A DNA stretch of 64,000 nt from Comamonadaceae bacterium (GTDB lineage Bacteria; Pseudomonadota; Gammaproteobacteria; Burkholderiales; Burkholderiaceae_C): NCBI GenBank assembly GCA_027490925.1, contig JAIXXF010000001.1, forward strand, positions 1 through 64,000. The letters are read 5' to 3'. The stretch's first letter is position 1. Every line of letters starts with the position of its first letter. The notes beneath the pieces were generated by a model. That model saw only the letters and a list, made by a program, of their open reading frames with translations. It made no database searches and was not told where the DNA came from. Of this stretch, positions 1 through 8,931 are shown piece after piece. A program made the translations under genes and the position numbers.

Positions 1-585
1 GGAGGCGTCGAGCAGCAGCGCTTCGTCGTAGCCGTCGTCCACCGCTTCCATGTTGGCCAGGATCGAGTTGGTGTAATTGCTCACCGCCTTGGCCTGCGTC
101 ATGGTGATGTTGACGTGGTGCCGTGTGTAGCTGGAGGTTTTGACGCGGATGCCGCGCTTCAACCCGTCTTCACCCAGGTAGGCCCCCCAGGGCCAGGCCG
201 CGACCATCAGGTGGATGGTGTTGCCCTTGGGGCTCACGCCGAGCTTTTGCGAGCCGATCCAGGTCAGCGGGCGCAGGTAGCAGCTCTCCAGTTTGTTCTC
301 ACGGACCACGGTTTTTTGCGCCTCGCACACCGCTTCTTTGGTGAACGGGATCTTCATGCGCAGGATCTTGGCGCTGTTGAACAAGCGGTCGGTGTGTTCT
401 TCCAGTCGGAAGATCGCCGTGCCTTGGGCGGTGTTGTAGGCACGCACGCCTTCGAAAGCGCCGCAGCCGTAGTGCAAGGTGTGGCTCAGCACGTGGATCT
501 TGGCGTCGCGCCAATCGACCAGTTGGCCGTCCATCCAGATCTTGCCGTCACGGTCGTGCATCGCGGGGGGCAGGGGGGCGCTCAT
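1..585 (-). CDS. ilvE: Branched-chain amino acid aminotransferase, 3' end cut off by window edge
   Basis: PLP enzyme that transfers the amino group between glutamate and the branched-chain 2-oxo acids, the last step of leucine, isoleucine and valine synthesis. The visible 195 residues begin at the ATG at 585 and run open to base 1. Class IV aminotransferase features are present: the GKIWMDGQLVDW start of the small domain, HVLSHTLHYGCGAFEGVRAY, the Arg/Leu-rich LRPLTWIG stretch, and the lysine in ITMTQAKAVSNY that should bind PLP. It is the third gene of a leftward group after waaF and a small membrane protein, 72 bp downstream of the latter. The C-terminal third is outside the window. Confidence 0.93.
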   Translation of the reverse strand, partial: MSAPLPPAMHDRDGKIWMDGQLVDWRDAKIHVLSHTLHYGCGAFEGVRAYNTAQGTAIFRLEEHTDRLFNSAKILRMKIPFTKEAVCEAQKTVVRENKLESCYLRPLTWIGSQKLGVSPKGNTIHLMVAAWPWGAYLGEDGLKRGIRVKTSSYTRHHVNITMTQAKAVSNYTNSILANMEAVDDGYDEALLLDAS

Positions 586-657
586 GGGGAATCCTCGGTT
601 GGGGCTGAACAACGCGACCGTTGGCCCGGGCCCGGGCGTTGGACGCAACCCATCATT

Positions 658-1077
658 TTAATCGGTGGGGCGCACCAGCTGCCAATCCGTCAAACGGCCG
701 CCCACAAACACGCACGTCACTTGCGAGCCACCGCCATCGGTCCATCGGTAGCGTTCGGGGTCTTCGCCCTCGGGGGTGAGTCGCTCGCCCAGCGCTCGGG
801 TCAGCGCAAGCACCTTCAACAGGTTGAAGCCCGGCTTGAGCTTGGCGTGGAGCATCACCGCACTGCCCACATGTCCCACGGGCCGGTTGGCCGCTTGTTT
901 CATGATGTGGGTCAGGCGGGTGACGTGCAGCAACGCCCACATCACCACACCGGCCAGCCCCAGCGCCACCCCCTGTGCGCCCCAGGCGGAATAGCCACCC
1001 CACAACACCAGCAGGCCCACCAATGGCACGCCGACCGCGCGCGCCCGCCGCGGCCAAGCGCCTGGCCTCGTGCTCAC
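658..1077 (-). CDS. Small two-helix membrane protein, conserved hypothetical
   Basis: Function not recognised. The 139-residue product starts at GTG 1077, which overlaps the waaF stop by 4 bp (GTGA), so translational coupling decides this start; no other start gives the helices in frame. A basic N-terminus (RPGAWPRRARA) is followed by two adjacent hydrophobic helices (about residues 16-52, VPLVGLLVLWGG and GLAGVVMWALLHV) and a soluble C-terminal part ending in a W-, T- and V-rich strand segment (YRWTDGGGSQVTCVFVGG). Position between waaF and ilvE suggests only co-transcription, not a role in either pathway. Confidence 0.75.
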   Translation of the reverse strand: MSTRPGAWPRRARAVGVPLVGLLVLWGGYSAWGAQGVALGLAGVVMWALLHVTRLTHIMKQAANRPVGHVGSAVMLHAKLKPGFNLLKVLALTRALGERLTPEGEDPERYRWTDGGGSQVTCVFVGGRLTDWQLVRPTD

Positions 1078-2045
1078 GCGGCCCCCTGTGGGGTGGCGGC
1101 GCGCAACCACGGCTCGAGCTGGTGGTGCACGTCGTCTGCACTGGGCCAACGCGGCCAGTCGCGCAGCACGGTCACACGCTGTCCGCGCACGCCCCAGCGC
1201 GCGGGGTCGGTCGGCCCCAGCACGCTCACCAGCGGCGCGCCAACCGCTGCCGCCAAGTGGCCGGGCCCGGTGTCGTTCGCCACCACGGCAACGGCGAGCG
1301 ACAACACTGCCGCATATGCGTCCACGCGCAAATCTGGCAACGGGGTCACGGCTGGCCAGCGCTCGCTGAGCTGAGCTTCTTCCCCCGGGCCAGGACAGGC
1401 CACCAGGCGGTGGCCCTCGGCGGTCAGCCGTTGCACCAAATCGGCAAAACTTGGCCAGTCTTTGCTTTGGCCGCCGATCGCGCCGCTGGAAAAAGGGCAC
1501 ACCACCACGAACGGGCCGACCACTCCCGCTTCCGCCAAAGCCGCCTGAGCGCGTGTCCTGGCAGCCGTGGTCAGCGTCAAAGGCGCTACAGCTGGCGCAG
1601 AGTCCCCATGGGTCACCGGCAGCAACGCGTCGGCCAACCGCCCAAAGTGCTCGGCCATGTGCACGCTGGCAGGCGGCAAAGCCAGCGACCGCTTGAGCAG
1701 CCATGACCGGCCCTCTTTGGCATACCCCACAGCGGGCAGCCCTGCCAAACGAAACTCCAGCGCGCTGGACAGCGAAGTCGGGAAACACAAGGCGCGGGCC
1801 GAGCTGTGCGGTTCTGCCACGGCCTTCAGGCGCCGCAGCAGCGCCACCCGTTCGCGCGTGGTTTTGGGATACACGTGGCAACCCCACCCGTAGGCGGCAA
1901 GCAGCCCTGGCATCCAGCCTTTGCCCACCAGTTCAAGCCGGTGGTGCGCCGACAGCCGAAGCAAAGCAGGCAGGGTCAACACCACGTCGCCGATCCAGTT
2001 GGACAAACGAACCACAAGGACGGGGCGTTGGGGAGGGGGGCTCAT
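1074..2045 (-). CDS. waaF: LPS heptosyltransferase II family (GT9)
   Basis: Glycosyltransferase family 9 protein that adds heptose from ADP-heptose to the inner core of lipopolysaccharide at the cytoplasmic face of the inner membrane. At 323 residues it is close to family length. The N-terminal domain begins with VVRLSNWIGDVVLTLPALLRL, the typical acceptor-domain start; the C-terminal nucleotide-sugar domain carries VVANDTGPGHLAAAVG followed by SVLGPTDPARWG, the signature of this family. The divergent DUF4254 gene at 2197 supports a glycan context. Separating WaaF from WaaC or another GT9 enzyme is not possible by eye; WaaF is the best guess. Confidence 0.85.
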   Translation of the reverse strand: MSPPPQRPVLVVRLSNWIGDVVLTLPALLRLSAHHRLELVGKGWMPGLLAAYGWGCHVYPKTTRERVALLRRLKAVAEPHSSARALCFPTSLSSALEFRLAGLPAVGYAKEGRSWLLKRSLALPPASVHMAEHFGRLADALLPVTHGDSAPAVAPLTLTTAARTRAQAALAEAGVVGPFVVVCPFSSGAIGGQSKDWPSFADLVQRLTAEGHRLVACPGPGEEAQLSERWPAVTPLPDLRVDAYAAVLSLAVAVVANDTGPGHLAAAVGAPLVSVLGPTDPARWGVRGQRVTVLRDWPRWPSADDVHHQLEPWLRAATPQGAA

Positions 2046-2196
2046 GGGTGTGCGGCGTTGAACAGGCGATGCGCCAGCGGCGGCTCAGAGCCGGTTCCGT
2101 GTTGGCGGAAAATACCCACTAGTCTGCCACGCCCACCACGCGCTTTCGCACCATGGGTGGGCGCACCCTTGTCACGCCCTCCCACGAAGCCCTGCC

Positions 2197-2868
2197 ATGA
2201 CCCCACGCACTTTCAGCTTTGACGCCGACGCCGTCGCCCAGTTGCACGACCGTTACAACCAGCACACCGATTGGCCAAACGTGGTGGCCCTCGATCCAAC
2301 CAATCCTGGCGCTTGGGCGCCAGATTTTTTGGCCGCGATGCTGGACAACCACCGCTGCAACGCGCGGCTGTGGTGTGAAGAAGACCTGGCACGGCGGCAG
2401 CGCGCGCCAGACGCTGAGATCGTGGCCAACAAGCGCGCAATCGACGCGTTCAACCAGGCGCGCAACAACGCCATTGAGCGCATGGACGAGTTCCTGCTGC
2501 TGACGCTGGGGCTGGTCGACCCAGCGTCGGTCACGCAGCCACAAGCGGTGAGCCGGGCACCCGCCGGGGCGCGTTTGAACAGCGAAACCGTCGGCAGCAT
2601 GGTGGACCGGGTGTCCATCTTGTCGCTGAAGATCAAGGCCATGGCCGAGCAGACCCAGCGCAGCGACGTGGACGACCACCACCGCGCCGACGCCACCGCC
2701 AAGCTGGCCCGCCTCAACGAGCAACGCCAAGACCTCTGCGACTGCATGCGGCAGCTGATCGCCGACTGCCAAACCGGCAGTTCCTACTTCAAGGTCTATC
2801 GGCAGTTCAAGATGTACAACGACCCCAACTACAACCTGGCGCTGGTCAGGGAACGCAACGCCGGCTGA
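2197..2868 (+). CDS. DUF4254 domain protein
   Basis: A 223-residue soluble protein that matches the DUF4254 family as I remember it: an N-terminal NRCNARLWCEED-like segment (here at about residues 52-63), then IVANKRAIDAFNQARNNAIERMDEFLL, and a late SIKIKAMAEQ-like helix (LSLKIKAMAEQTQR). It is almost entirely helical, without a signal peptide or catalytic motif that I can name. Family members often sit beside GT9 glycosyltransferases, as here beside the divergent waaF, so a role in lipopolysaccharide assembly is an inference from neighbourhood. Its stop lies only 3 bp from the stop of the convergent radA. Confidence 0.8.
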   Translation: MTPRTFSFDADAVAQLHDRYNQHTDWPNVVALDPTNPGAWAPDFLAAMLDNHRCNARLWCEEDLARRQRAPDAEIVANKRAIDAFNQARNNAIERMDEFLLLTLGLVDPASVTQPQAVSRAPAGARLNSETVGSMVDRVSILSLKIKAMAEQTQRSDVDDHHRADATAKLARLNEQRQDLCDCMRQLIADCQTGSSYFKVYRQFKMYNDPNYNLALVRERNAG

Positions 2869-2871
2869 GCG

Positions 2872-4248
2872 TCACAGCAGGCGACGGACCACGTCCAGCG
2901 CCTCTTCGATCCGCTCCACCGGGTGAATGGTCAGGCCTTCGATCTCCTTGCTGCCTTTTTTGGGCGCGTTGGCTTTGGGCACCACCGCCACGCTGAAGCC
3001 GAGCTTGGCTGCTTCACGCAGCCGCTCTTGGCCACGCGGCGCCGGCCGCACTTCGCCAGCCAGCCCGACCTCACCAAAGGCCAGAAATCCCTTGGGCAGA
3101 GGCTTGCCACGCAGACTGGAAGTGATCGCCAACATCACTGCCAAATCGGCCGCGGGCTCGCTGATGCGAACACCGCCCACCGCATTCACAAACACGTCCT
3201 GGTCCATGCAGGCCACGCCCGCGTGGCGATGCAGCACCGCCAGCAGCATGGCCAGACGGTCGCGGTCCAGACCCACACTCAGGCGGCGCGGGCTGGGGCC
3301 TCCGCTGTCCACCAGCGCCTGGATTTCCACCAGCATGGGCCGGGTGCCTTCGAGCGTGACCAGCACACAGCTGCCTGGCACCGGCTCGGCGTGCTGGCTG
3401 AGAAAGATCGCGCTTGGGTTGGTCACGCCTTTCAGGCCGCGTTCGGTCATGGCAAACACGCCGATCTCGTTCACCGCCCCAAAGCGGTTTTTGATCGCGC
3501 GCACGAGCCGGAAGCTGCTGTGGGTGTCGCCCTCGAAATACAGCACCGTGTCCACCATGTGCTCCAGCACCCGCGGACCGGCCAGCGCGCCTTCTTTGGT
3601 GACGTGGCCCACCAGCACGATGGCGGTGCCGCTGGCCTTGGCCATGCGCGTCAGATGCGCCGCGCATTCACGAACCTGCGCCACCGAGCCGGGCGCCGAG
3701 GTGAGTTGTTCGGAATACACCGTCTGAATGGAATCGATCACCGCAATGGCCGGCTGGGTGCTGTCCAGCGTGGCCAGGATCTTTTCCAGCTGGATCTCGG
3801 CCAGCACCTGCACCCGGCTGCCGTCAAGACCCAGGCGGCGGGCGCGCAAGGCCACTTGGGCGCCACTTTCTTCGCCGGTCACGTACAGGGTGGTCAGATT
3901 GATGCGCTGCAAGGCGTCCAGCGCCTGCAGCAGCAAGGTGGACTTGCCGATTCCCGGGTCGCCGCCGATCAGGATCACACCGCCCTCGACGATGCCGCCG
4001 CCCAACACGCGGTCCAGTTCTTCCAGACCTGTGGGGGTGCGTTCGGTGTCGGTGGCCTCGATGTCGGCCAGGGCCGTGACCGCGCTGGCCTTGGCCAGCG
4101 AGGCGAATCGGTTCTTGCCCGCACCGGCGGGCTCAGCGGCACTCTCCACCAAGGTGTTCCAGGCGTTGCAATGCGGGCATTTGCCCAACCACTTGGGGCT
4201 GGTGCCACCACACTCGGCGCAGGTGAACACGGTTTTGTCTTTGGCCAT
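2872..4248 (-). CDS. radA: DNA repair protein RadA (Sms)
   Basis: Branch-migration helicase that acts with RecA in recombinational repair and in processing of incoming DNA during transformation. The product is 458 residues, matching E. coli RadA. Visible parts: the zinc finger with Cys 10, 13, 24 and 27 (CAECGG...CPHC), the Walker A motif GGDPGIGKSTLLL, the RadA-specific KNRFGAVNEIGVF, and a C-terminal Lon-like domain (VFVNAVGGVRISEPAADLAVMLAI). The ATG at 4248 is preferred to upstream in-frame starts because it begins directly before the zinc finger. It is convergent with the DUF4254 gene and diverges from a glutathione S-transferase gene. Confidence 0.95.
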   Translation of the reverse strand: MAKDKTVFTCAECGGTSPKWLGKCPHCNAWNTLVESAAEPAGAGKNRFASLAKASAVTALADIEATDTERTPTGLEELDRVLGGGIVEGGVILIGGDPGIGKSTLLLQALDALQRINLTTLYVTGEESGAQVALRARRLGLDGSRVQVLAEIQLEKILATLDSTQPAIAVIDSIQTVYSEQLTSAPGSVAQVRECAAHLTRMAKASGTAIVLVGHVTKEGALAGPRVLEHMVDTVLYFEGDTHSSFRLVRAIKNRFGAVNEIGVFAMTERGLKGVTNPSAIFLSQHAEPVPGSCVLVTLEGTRPMLVEIQALVDSGGPSPRRLSVGLDRDRLAMLLAVLHRHAGVACMDQDVFVNAVGGVRISEPAADLAVMLAITSSLRGKPLPKGFLAFGEVGLAGEVRPAPRGQERLREAAKLGFSVAVVPKANAPKKGSKEIEGLTIHPVERIEEALDVVRRLL

Positions 4249-4404
4249 GGGTTGAATATAGCCCCGGGCCTGAGGCCTTTCACGACCGGCTAAACGGCGA
4301 TTCGCCCGGGCACACCGCAGCGCCGCACTCAGGCATTCGCCTTTCGACGGATGCCCCCAATCGCACCGCTGGGTTAGATTCAAGGCAACTCCAACGCCCC
4401 ACCC

Positions 4405-5025
4405 ATGCTCACGCTCTACACCGCCACCGGCACCTGCGCCCTGGCCACCCACATCGCCCTGGAAGAAGCGGGTGCGGCCTATGACACGGTGCGGCTGGAC
4501 TTTCGCCAGAACGACCAACGCAAGCCCGACTTCCTGGCGATCAACCCCAAAGGCCGCGTGCCCGCGCTGGCGACCGAGCAAGGCGTGTTGACCGAAACCC
4601 CCGCCTTGCTTATCTACGTGGCACAGCGCTTCCCCGCCGCACAACTGGCCCCGCTGGACGACGCCTTTGCGCTGGCGCAGGTGCAGGCGTTCAACAGCTA
4701 CCTGTGCAGCACGGTGCATGTCGCCCACGCCCACAGGCTGCGCGGCCACCGCTGGGCCGACGACCCGGCCGCCATTCAGGCCATGAAGCTCAAGGTGCCA
4801 GAAGCGGTGGCCGATGCTTTTCGACTGGTAGAAAACGCCCTGCAACCCGGTCCGTGGGTGATGGGCGAGCGTTACACGGTGTGCGACGCCTACCTGTTCA
4901 CCACCGCCCGCTGGCTGGAAGGCGATGGGGTGGACACGGGTCAGTTTCCCCGGCTGATGGCGCACCGGCAGCGGATGGCCGAGCGCCCAGCCGTGGCGCG
5001 GGCCCTGGCCCAATCGGGGGAATGA
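4405..5025 (+). CDS. Glutathione S-transferase, beta-class-like
   Basis: Cytosolic glutathione transferase of 206 residues. The N-terminal thioredoxin-like domain starts MLTLYTATGTCALATHIALEE, where the cysteine at residue 11 sits at the position of the Cys10 that marks bacterial beta-class enzymes; INPKGRVPAL supplies the cis-proline and TETPALLIYVAQ the glutathione-contact region. The helical C-terminal domain (from about residue 90) keeps the conserved YTVCDAYLFTTARWL motif. The substrate cannot be told. The gene is divergent from radA and convergent with yhhQ, so it is probably transcribed alone. Confidence 0.88.
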   Translation: MLTLYTATGTCALATHIALEEAGAAYDTVRLDFRQNDQRKPDFLAINPKGRVPALATEQGVLTETPALLIYVAQRFPAAQLAPLDDAFALAQVQAFNSYLCSTVHVAHAHRLRGHRWADDPAAIQAMKLKVPEAVADAFRLVENALQPGPWVMGERYTVCDAYLFTTARWLEGDGVDTGQFPRLMAHRQRMAERPAVARALAQSGE

Positions 5026-5074
5026 GGGTCGGGCCGGTGTGCACCAGCGGCTGGGTCACAGGCCGTAGGGGGCG

Positions 5075-5791
5075 TCAGCGCCCATCGGCCTCGCTCAGGT
5101 GGAAGGGGTTGAAGTCGGTGTCGCGGTCAAAATGGTCCACACCTTCGGCTCGTTTGAGGAAAGCCACCACTTGGTAGGTCAGGGGTGTGGCCAGCACCTC
5201 CCAGGTGGTTTTGAGGGCGTACTGCGCCAACACCACCGCCACGATGTCTGAACTGGCCCAGACGCCGTAGAAGGCCACCACATAAAACAACGACGAGTCG
5301 ATCAGCTCGCCCACCACGGTGGAGCCGATGGTTCGTGTCCACAACCAACGCCCCTGGGTGAGCACCTTCATTTTGGCCAGCACATAGCTGTTGGCAAAGC
5401 TGCCGCACCAAAACGCCAGCATGGAGGCCAACGCGATGCGCCATGCGTTGCCGAACACACCTTCGAGCTGGCCTTGATAGCCGCGCATGAAGTCGGTGTC
5501 GGCTGGTGGCAGGCCCACCACCACCGCTGCCATGGCCGACGCGAAAGCGAGCGCGGTGAAACCCGCCCAGACCACACGGCGGTCACGGCCATAGCCATAG
5601 ACCTCGGTGAGCACGTCGCCGAACAGATACGACAACGGAAAAAACAACACGCCAGCGCCAAAGGTGACGGCGCCCAGCCAGGGCAAGGTCAAAGTGGCCT
5701 GCTTGGCCGCGCCAATGAAGTTGGCGCACAGCAACACGCACACGAACGCCGCGAGCAGGAAGTCGTAGTACCGGTATGCAGGGCGACTCAT
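5075..5791 (-). CDS. yhhQ: Queuosine precursor transporter, YhhQ/VUT family
   Basis: Inner-membrane protein of 238 residues with about six transmembrane helices, taking up queuine precursors (preQ0/preQ1) for tRNA queuosine modification. The family signature LSYLFGDVLTEVYGYGRDRRVVWAGF is intact, as is the later SSLFYVVAFYGVW segment and the TTWEVLATPLTYQVVAFLKRAEGVD tail. The ATG at 5791 places the first helix (FLLAAFVCVLLCANFI) about ten residues in, as in relatives. The 259 bp upstream (5792-6050) contain no preQ1 riboswitch that I could recognise and no gene. Confidence 0.9.
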   Translation of the reverse strand: MSRPAYRYYDFLLAAFVCVLLCANFIGAAKQATLTLPWLGAVTFGAGVLFFPLSYLFGDVLTEVYGYGRDRRVVWAGFTALAFASAMAAVVVGLPPADTDFMRGYQGQLEGVFGNAWRIALASMLAFWCGSFANSYVLAKMKVLTQGRWLWTRTIGSTVVGELIDSSLFYVVAFYGVWASSDIVAVVLAQYALKTTWEVLATPLTYQVVAFLKRAEGVDHFDRDTDFNPFHLSEADGR

Positions 5792-6050
5792 GCGGAAACA
5801 GGCCCGGGAGGGCCCCCATGTGGGTGTTGACCAGATTGGTCCAACCCATTGTAGGCAGGCCCGCGGCCTCGCTTGGGCTCGCCGCCGCAACACCGCGCGG
5901 CACCGCGCCGAAGGGCCATGCAGTGCCATAGCGAATGCTGAACGTCGGGCGCTTCACACCGTGAGGTGTGGCGAAACGCTCACGGCGGTGGCAGCGGCCG
6001 AGTCGCCAGCGACAGAGACTGGGCCTGTGGCGGACGGCCGCCCCGCCGGG

Positions 6051-8291
6051 TCAGGCCAGCTTGAACGGCAGTTCGCGCGGGGTCTTGCCAGTCAGCTGGC
6101 CGATGGCGTTGGCGAACGCGGGGGCCAGCGGTGGCAGGCCGGGCTCGCCCATGCCGGTGGGCGGCTCGGCGCTGGGCACGGTGTGCACCGCCACCGTGGG
6201 CATGTCGGTGATGCGCGGCACCAGAAAATCGCCAAAGTTGCTCTGCGTGACCACACCGTCCTGGAGGGTGATGGCGGCGCCAGGCAAGCACATCGACAAC
6301 CCCATCAGCGCACCGCCCTGCACCTGCGCTTCCAGCGTGGTGGGGTTGACCACCAGGTTGCAATGCACCCCGGCCGTCACCGCGTGCAGTTTGGGCACGC
6401 CGTTGTCCACCGAGGCCTCCACCACATACGCCACCACCGAGTTGAACGACTCGTGCACCGCCACACCCCAGGCCCGGCCCGCCGCCAGCGGGCGTTTGCC
6501 GTAACCCGATTTGTTCACCGCCAGTTGCAGTGCCGCTTTGTGGCGAGGGTGGCCTTCTCCCATCAGCTTCAATCGGTAGCCCACTGGGTCTTGCTGCGTG
6601 AGCCGGGCCACGTCGTCGATCAGCGTTTCCATCACGTACGCGGTATGCGTGGCGCCCACGCTGCGCCACCAGAGCACCGGCACGTTGACCTGCGGGTGGT
6701 GAACCGACAACCGCATGGGCAGTTGGTACGGTTCCTTCATGCCCTCGACCATGGTGTCGTCAATGCCGTTTTTGACCATGAAGGCCTCGAACGGCGAGCC
6801 CTTGACGATCGATTGGCCGACGATCACATGGTCCCACGCGGTGATCTGACCCTGCGCATCCACGCCGATTTCGGCGCGGTGCACGTGCATCGGGCGGTAG
6901 TACCCGCCTTTGATGTCGTCTTCCCGGCTCCACAGCGTGCGCACCGGCGCATTCAGCCCGGCGGCGCGGGCCGCGCGGGCCACATGGCAGGCCTCGACCA
7001 CGTAATCGCTGGTGGGGATGGCACGGCGACCAAACCCGCCACCGGCCATCTGGGTGTGAACCTTGACCTTGTCGGCGCTGGTGCCCAACACGCGGGCGGC
7101 GGCGGCGGCGTCCAGCCCCGGCATTTGCGTGCCCAGCCACAACTCGGCGCGGTCGCCGTCCAGCTTGACCGTGCAGTTCAGCGGCTCCATGGGCGCGTGG
7201 GCCAGGTAGGGGAACACGAACTCGGCGCTGATGCGGCGCGGGGCGGCCGCCAGCGGGGACATGTAGGCGTCGAACTTCACCAGGCCCTTGGTCTTGGCGA
7301 GGGCTTGGTAGCTGGCGAGTTGCTTGGCGCTGTCCACTTTCTCCACGCTGGCCGTGTCCCACTGCGCCTTGAGCGCATCACGCCCTTTCTTGGCGGCCCA
7401 GTAGCCGGTGGCAATCACGGCCACCCCATCACCGCCACGGTCCACTGGCACGCGCAGCACGGCTTTCACGCCCTTCACGGCTTTGGCGGCGGTGTCGTCC
7501 AACGCCTTCAGACGTCCGCCAAACACCGGCGGGTGGGCCACCACTGCGGTCAGCTGCCCGGGCAGTTGGGTGTCGATGCCGTAGGCCTGGCGCCCGCTGG
7601 CCTTGTCGCGCGCATCGAGCCGGCCAGTGGGCCGCCCGATCAAGCGGAACTGCTTTGGGTCTTTCAACGCGACCTGTTCGGGCACGGGCTGCTGCATCGC
7701 AGCCTGGGCCAGTGCGCCGTAGCCCAGCTTTTGACCGCTCGGCCCGAGCACGAAGCCGTTGTGCGTGCGCAGCTTGGCCACAGGCACGCCCCACTGCTGG
7801 GCCGCCGCGGCCACCAACATGGCGCGGGTGCGCGCCCCGAGTTCGCGGTACTGGGTGTAGGAGTTTTTGATCGTGTTGGAGCCGCCGGTCAGGTGCATGC
7901 CGAACGCGGGGTCAAAGTACGCGGGGCTGGCATCGCCATGAACGCTCTTCACTTTGGACCAGTCGGCGTCCAGCTCCTCGGCCAGGATGAGGGGCAAAGC
8001 GGTCTGCACGCCTTGGCCAAAGTCCAGCCGGTTGATGACAACGGTCACCGTGCCGTCGGCGGCGATGCGCACGAAGGCGCTTGGCTGCTGGGTGGGCTTC
8101 AGGCCTGGCGCGTCGGCGGCCAAGGCGGTGGCAGGGAACATCCCCAGCGCAAAGCCAGAGACGCCCACGACCTTGAGAAATTGGCGGCGGGGGACGGTAT
8201 TTGCTATTGTATTCGTAGCGCCACCGTCAATCAAACCGTGGGCAAGGGCTGGATTCGACTCAAAATGACCAGTTTGGGGTTTGAACAGCAT
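6051..8291 (-). CDS. iorB: Molybdopterin-binding subunit of an isoquinoline 1-oxidoreductase-type hydroxylase
   Basis: Large subunit (746 residues) of a xanthine-oxidase-family molybdenum hydroxylase, exported folded by the Tat system and paired with the 2Fe-2S subunit encoded 10 bp upstream. The cofactor-domain motif GGGFGRRAIPTSDYVVEA and the catalytic glutamate in GMGEPGLPPL are present. The Tat motif PRRQFLKVVGVSGFALG begins only at about residue 33. The ATG at 8291 has a strong Shine-Dalgarno (GAGGAG), so the start is well supported, but residues about 6-31 are encoded by a dispersed repeat (8200-8274). The true substrate (N-heterocycle or aldehyde) is unknown; no FAD subunit gene is adjacent, as expected for the Ior type with cytochrome acceptors. 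Confidence 0.85.
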   Translation of the reverse strand: MLFKPQTGHFESNPALAHGLIDGGATNTIANTVPRRQFLKVVGVSGFALGMFPATALAADAPGLKPTQQPSAFVRIAADGTVTVVINRLDFGQGVQTALPLILAEELDADWSKVKSVHGDASPAYFDPAFGMHLTGGSNTIKNSYTQYRELGARTRAMLVAAAAQQWGVPVAKLRTHNGFVLGPSGQKLGYGALAQAAMQQPVPEQVALKDPKQFRLIGRPTGRLDARDKASGRQAYGIDTQLPGQLTAVVAHPPVFGGRLKALDDTAAKAVKGVKAVLRVPVDRGGDGVAVIATGYWAAKKGRDALKAQWDTASVEKVDSAKQLASYQALAKTKGLVKFDAYMSPLAAAPRRISAEFVFPYLAHAPMEPLNCTVKLDGDRAELWLGTQMPGLDAAAAARVLGTSADKVKVHTQMAGGGFGRRAIPTSDYVVEACHVARAARAAGLNAPVRTLWSREDDIKGGYYRPMHVHRAEIGVDAQGQITAWDHVIVGQSIVKGSPFEAFMVKNGIDDTMVEGMKEPYQLPMRLSVHHPQVNVPVLWWRSVGATHTAYVMETLIDDVARLTQQDPVGYRLKLMGEGHPRHKAALQLAVNKSGYGKRPLAAGRAWGVAVHESFNSVVAYVVEASVDNGVPKLHAVTAGVHCNLVVNPTTLEAQVQGGALMGLSMCLPGAAITLQDGVVTQSNFGDFLVPRITDMPTVAVHTVPSAEPPTGMGEPGLPPLAPAFANAIGQLTGKTPRELPFKLA
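8200..8274. repeat. Dispersed ATAGC-family repeat inside the iorB 5' coding region
   Basis: Starts TTTGCTATT-GTATTC-GTAGCGCC (8200-8222) and ends GGGCTGG...CTCAAAATGACC. The GCTAT/GTAGC head and the GGGCT tail are shared with the copies at 21417, 42928, 56202 and 58588. It is translated in frame on the minus strand as the segment before the Tat signal of the molybdopterin subunit. Confidence 0.6.
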
Positions 8292-8301
8292 GTTTTTCTC
8301 C

Positions 8302-8769
8302 TCAAACCAAGGTGCTGGCGGCGTCGCGAATGGCAGCGCGGATGCGCGCGTACGTGCCGCAGCGGCAAACGTTCCCGGCCATGGCCGCGTCGATCTCGGC
8401 GTCCGACGGACGCCGGTTTTTCTGCAACAGCGCGGTGGCGCTCATCACCTGGCCGCTTTGGCAGTAGCCACACTGGGCCACGTCGTGCTTGACCCAGGCG
8501 TTTTGCACCGCCCGGCCGACCCGCCCCTGCGGGCCCTGGGCCACCGCCTCGATGGTGGTGACCCGGCGGCTGGACAGCGACGCAATCGGGGTGACGCACG
8601 CGCGGGTGGCCACACCATCTACATGCACGGTGCAGGCCCCGCAAGCGGCGATGCCGCAACCGAATTTGGTGCCGGTCAGGCCGATGTCGTCGCGCAACGC
8701 CCACAGCAAGGGCGTGTCGCCGTCCAGATCGACCACGTGGGGTCGGCCATTGATGTTCAGGGTGGTCAT
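8302..8769 (-). CDS. iorA: 2Fe-2S subunit of the isoquinoline 1-oxidoreductase-type hydroxylase
   Basis: A 155-residue electron-transfer subunit that carries two 2Fe-2S clusters. The plant-ferredoxin-like N-terminal domain has [16 protein letters not shown] with its four-cysteine binding pattern completed at about residue 60; the C-terminal helical domain has [16 protein letters not shown] and [13 protein letters not shown]. It has no signal peptide, as expected if it is carried out by the Tat signal of its partner. It lies first in a two-gene leftward operon, 10 bp ahead of the large subunit. Close paralogs also serve as small subunits of aldehyde and nicotinate hydroxylases. Confidence 0.9.
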   Translation of the reverse strand: MTTLNINGRPHVVDLDGDTPLLWALRDDIGLTGTKFGCGIAACGACTVHVDGVATRACVTPIASLSSRRVTTIEAVAQGPQGRVGRAVQNAWVKHDVAQCGYCQSGQVMSATALLQKNRRPSDAEIDAAMAGNVCRCGTYARIRAAIRDAASTLV

Positions 8770-8864
8770 GGGGGTCCTTCCAGCGGTGGGGGTGCGGTGG
8801 AGCGGTCATTCCACCGCAAGCCTTGCATTCTGACCGCGCGGCGCATTGGTGGCGCCGACAACGG

Positions 8865-8884
8865 AAAAGCCCCCAAATCGGGGC
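8865..8884 (-). terminator. Probable terminator downstream of alr
   Basis: On the minus strand GCCCC pairs with GGGGC across a 6-nt loop and is followed by TTTT (plus-strand AAAA at 8865-8868). It lies 48 bp beyond the alr stop, in the gap before iorA. The short stem makes it weak. Confidence 0.5.
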
Positions 8885-8931
8885 GCTGGCGGCGCAGGGA
8901 CGGTTGATGCCCAGCCCCGCCGACCTCTGCA

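Noticed and set aside
1582-1600. GCGCTACAGCTGGCGC in waaF as another dispersed repeat copy
   Set aside because: The match is limited to a short palindrome and the tail motif of the family is absent.
5792-6050. Possible preQ1 riboswitch or small gene upstream of yhhQ
   Set aside because: No conserved aptamer pattern or protein-like frame could be seen in the 259 bp.
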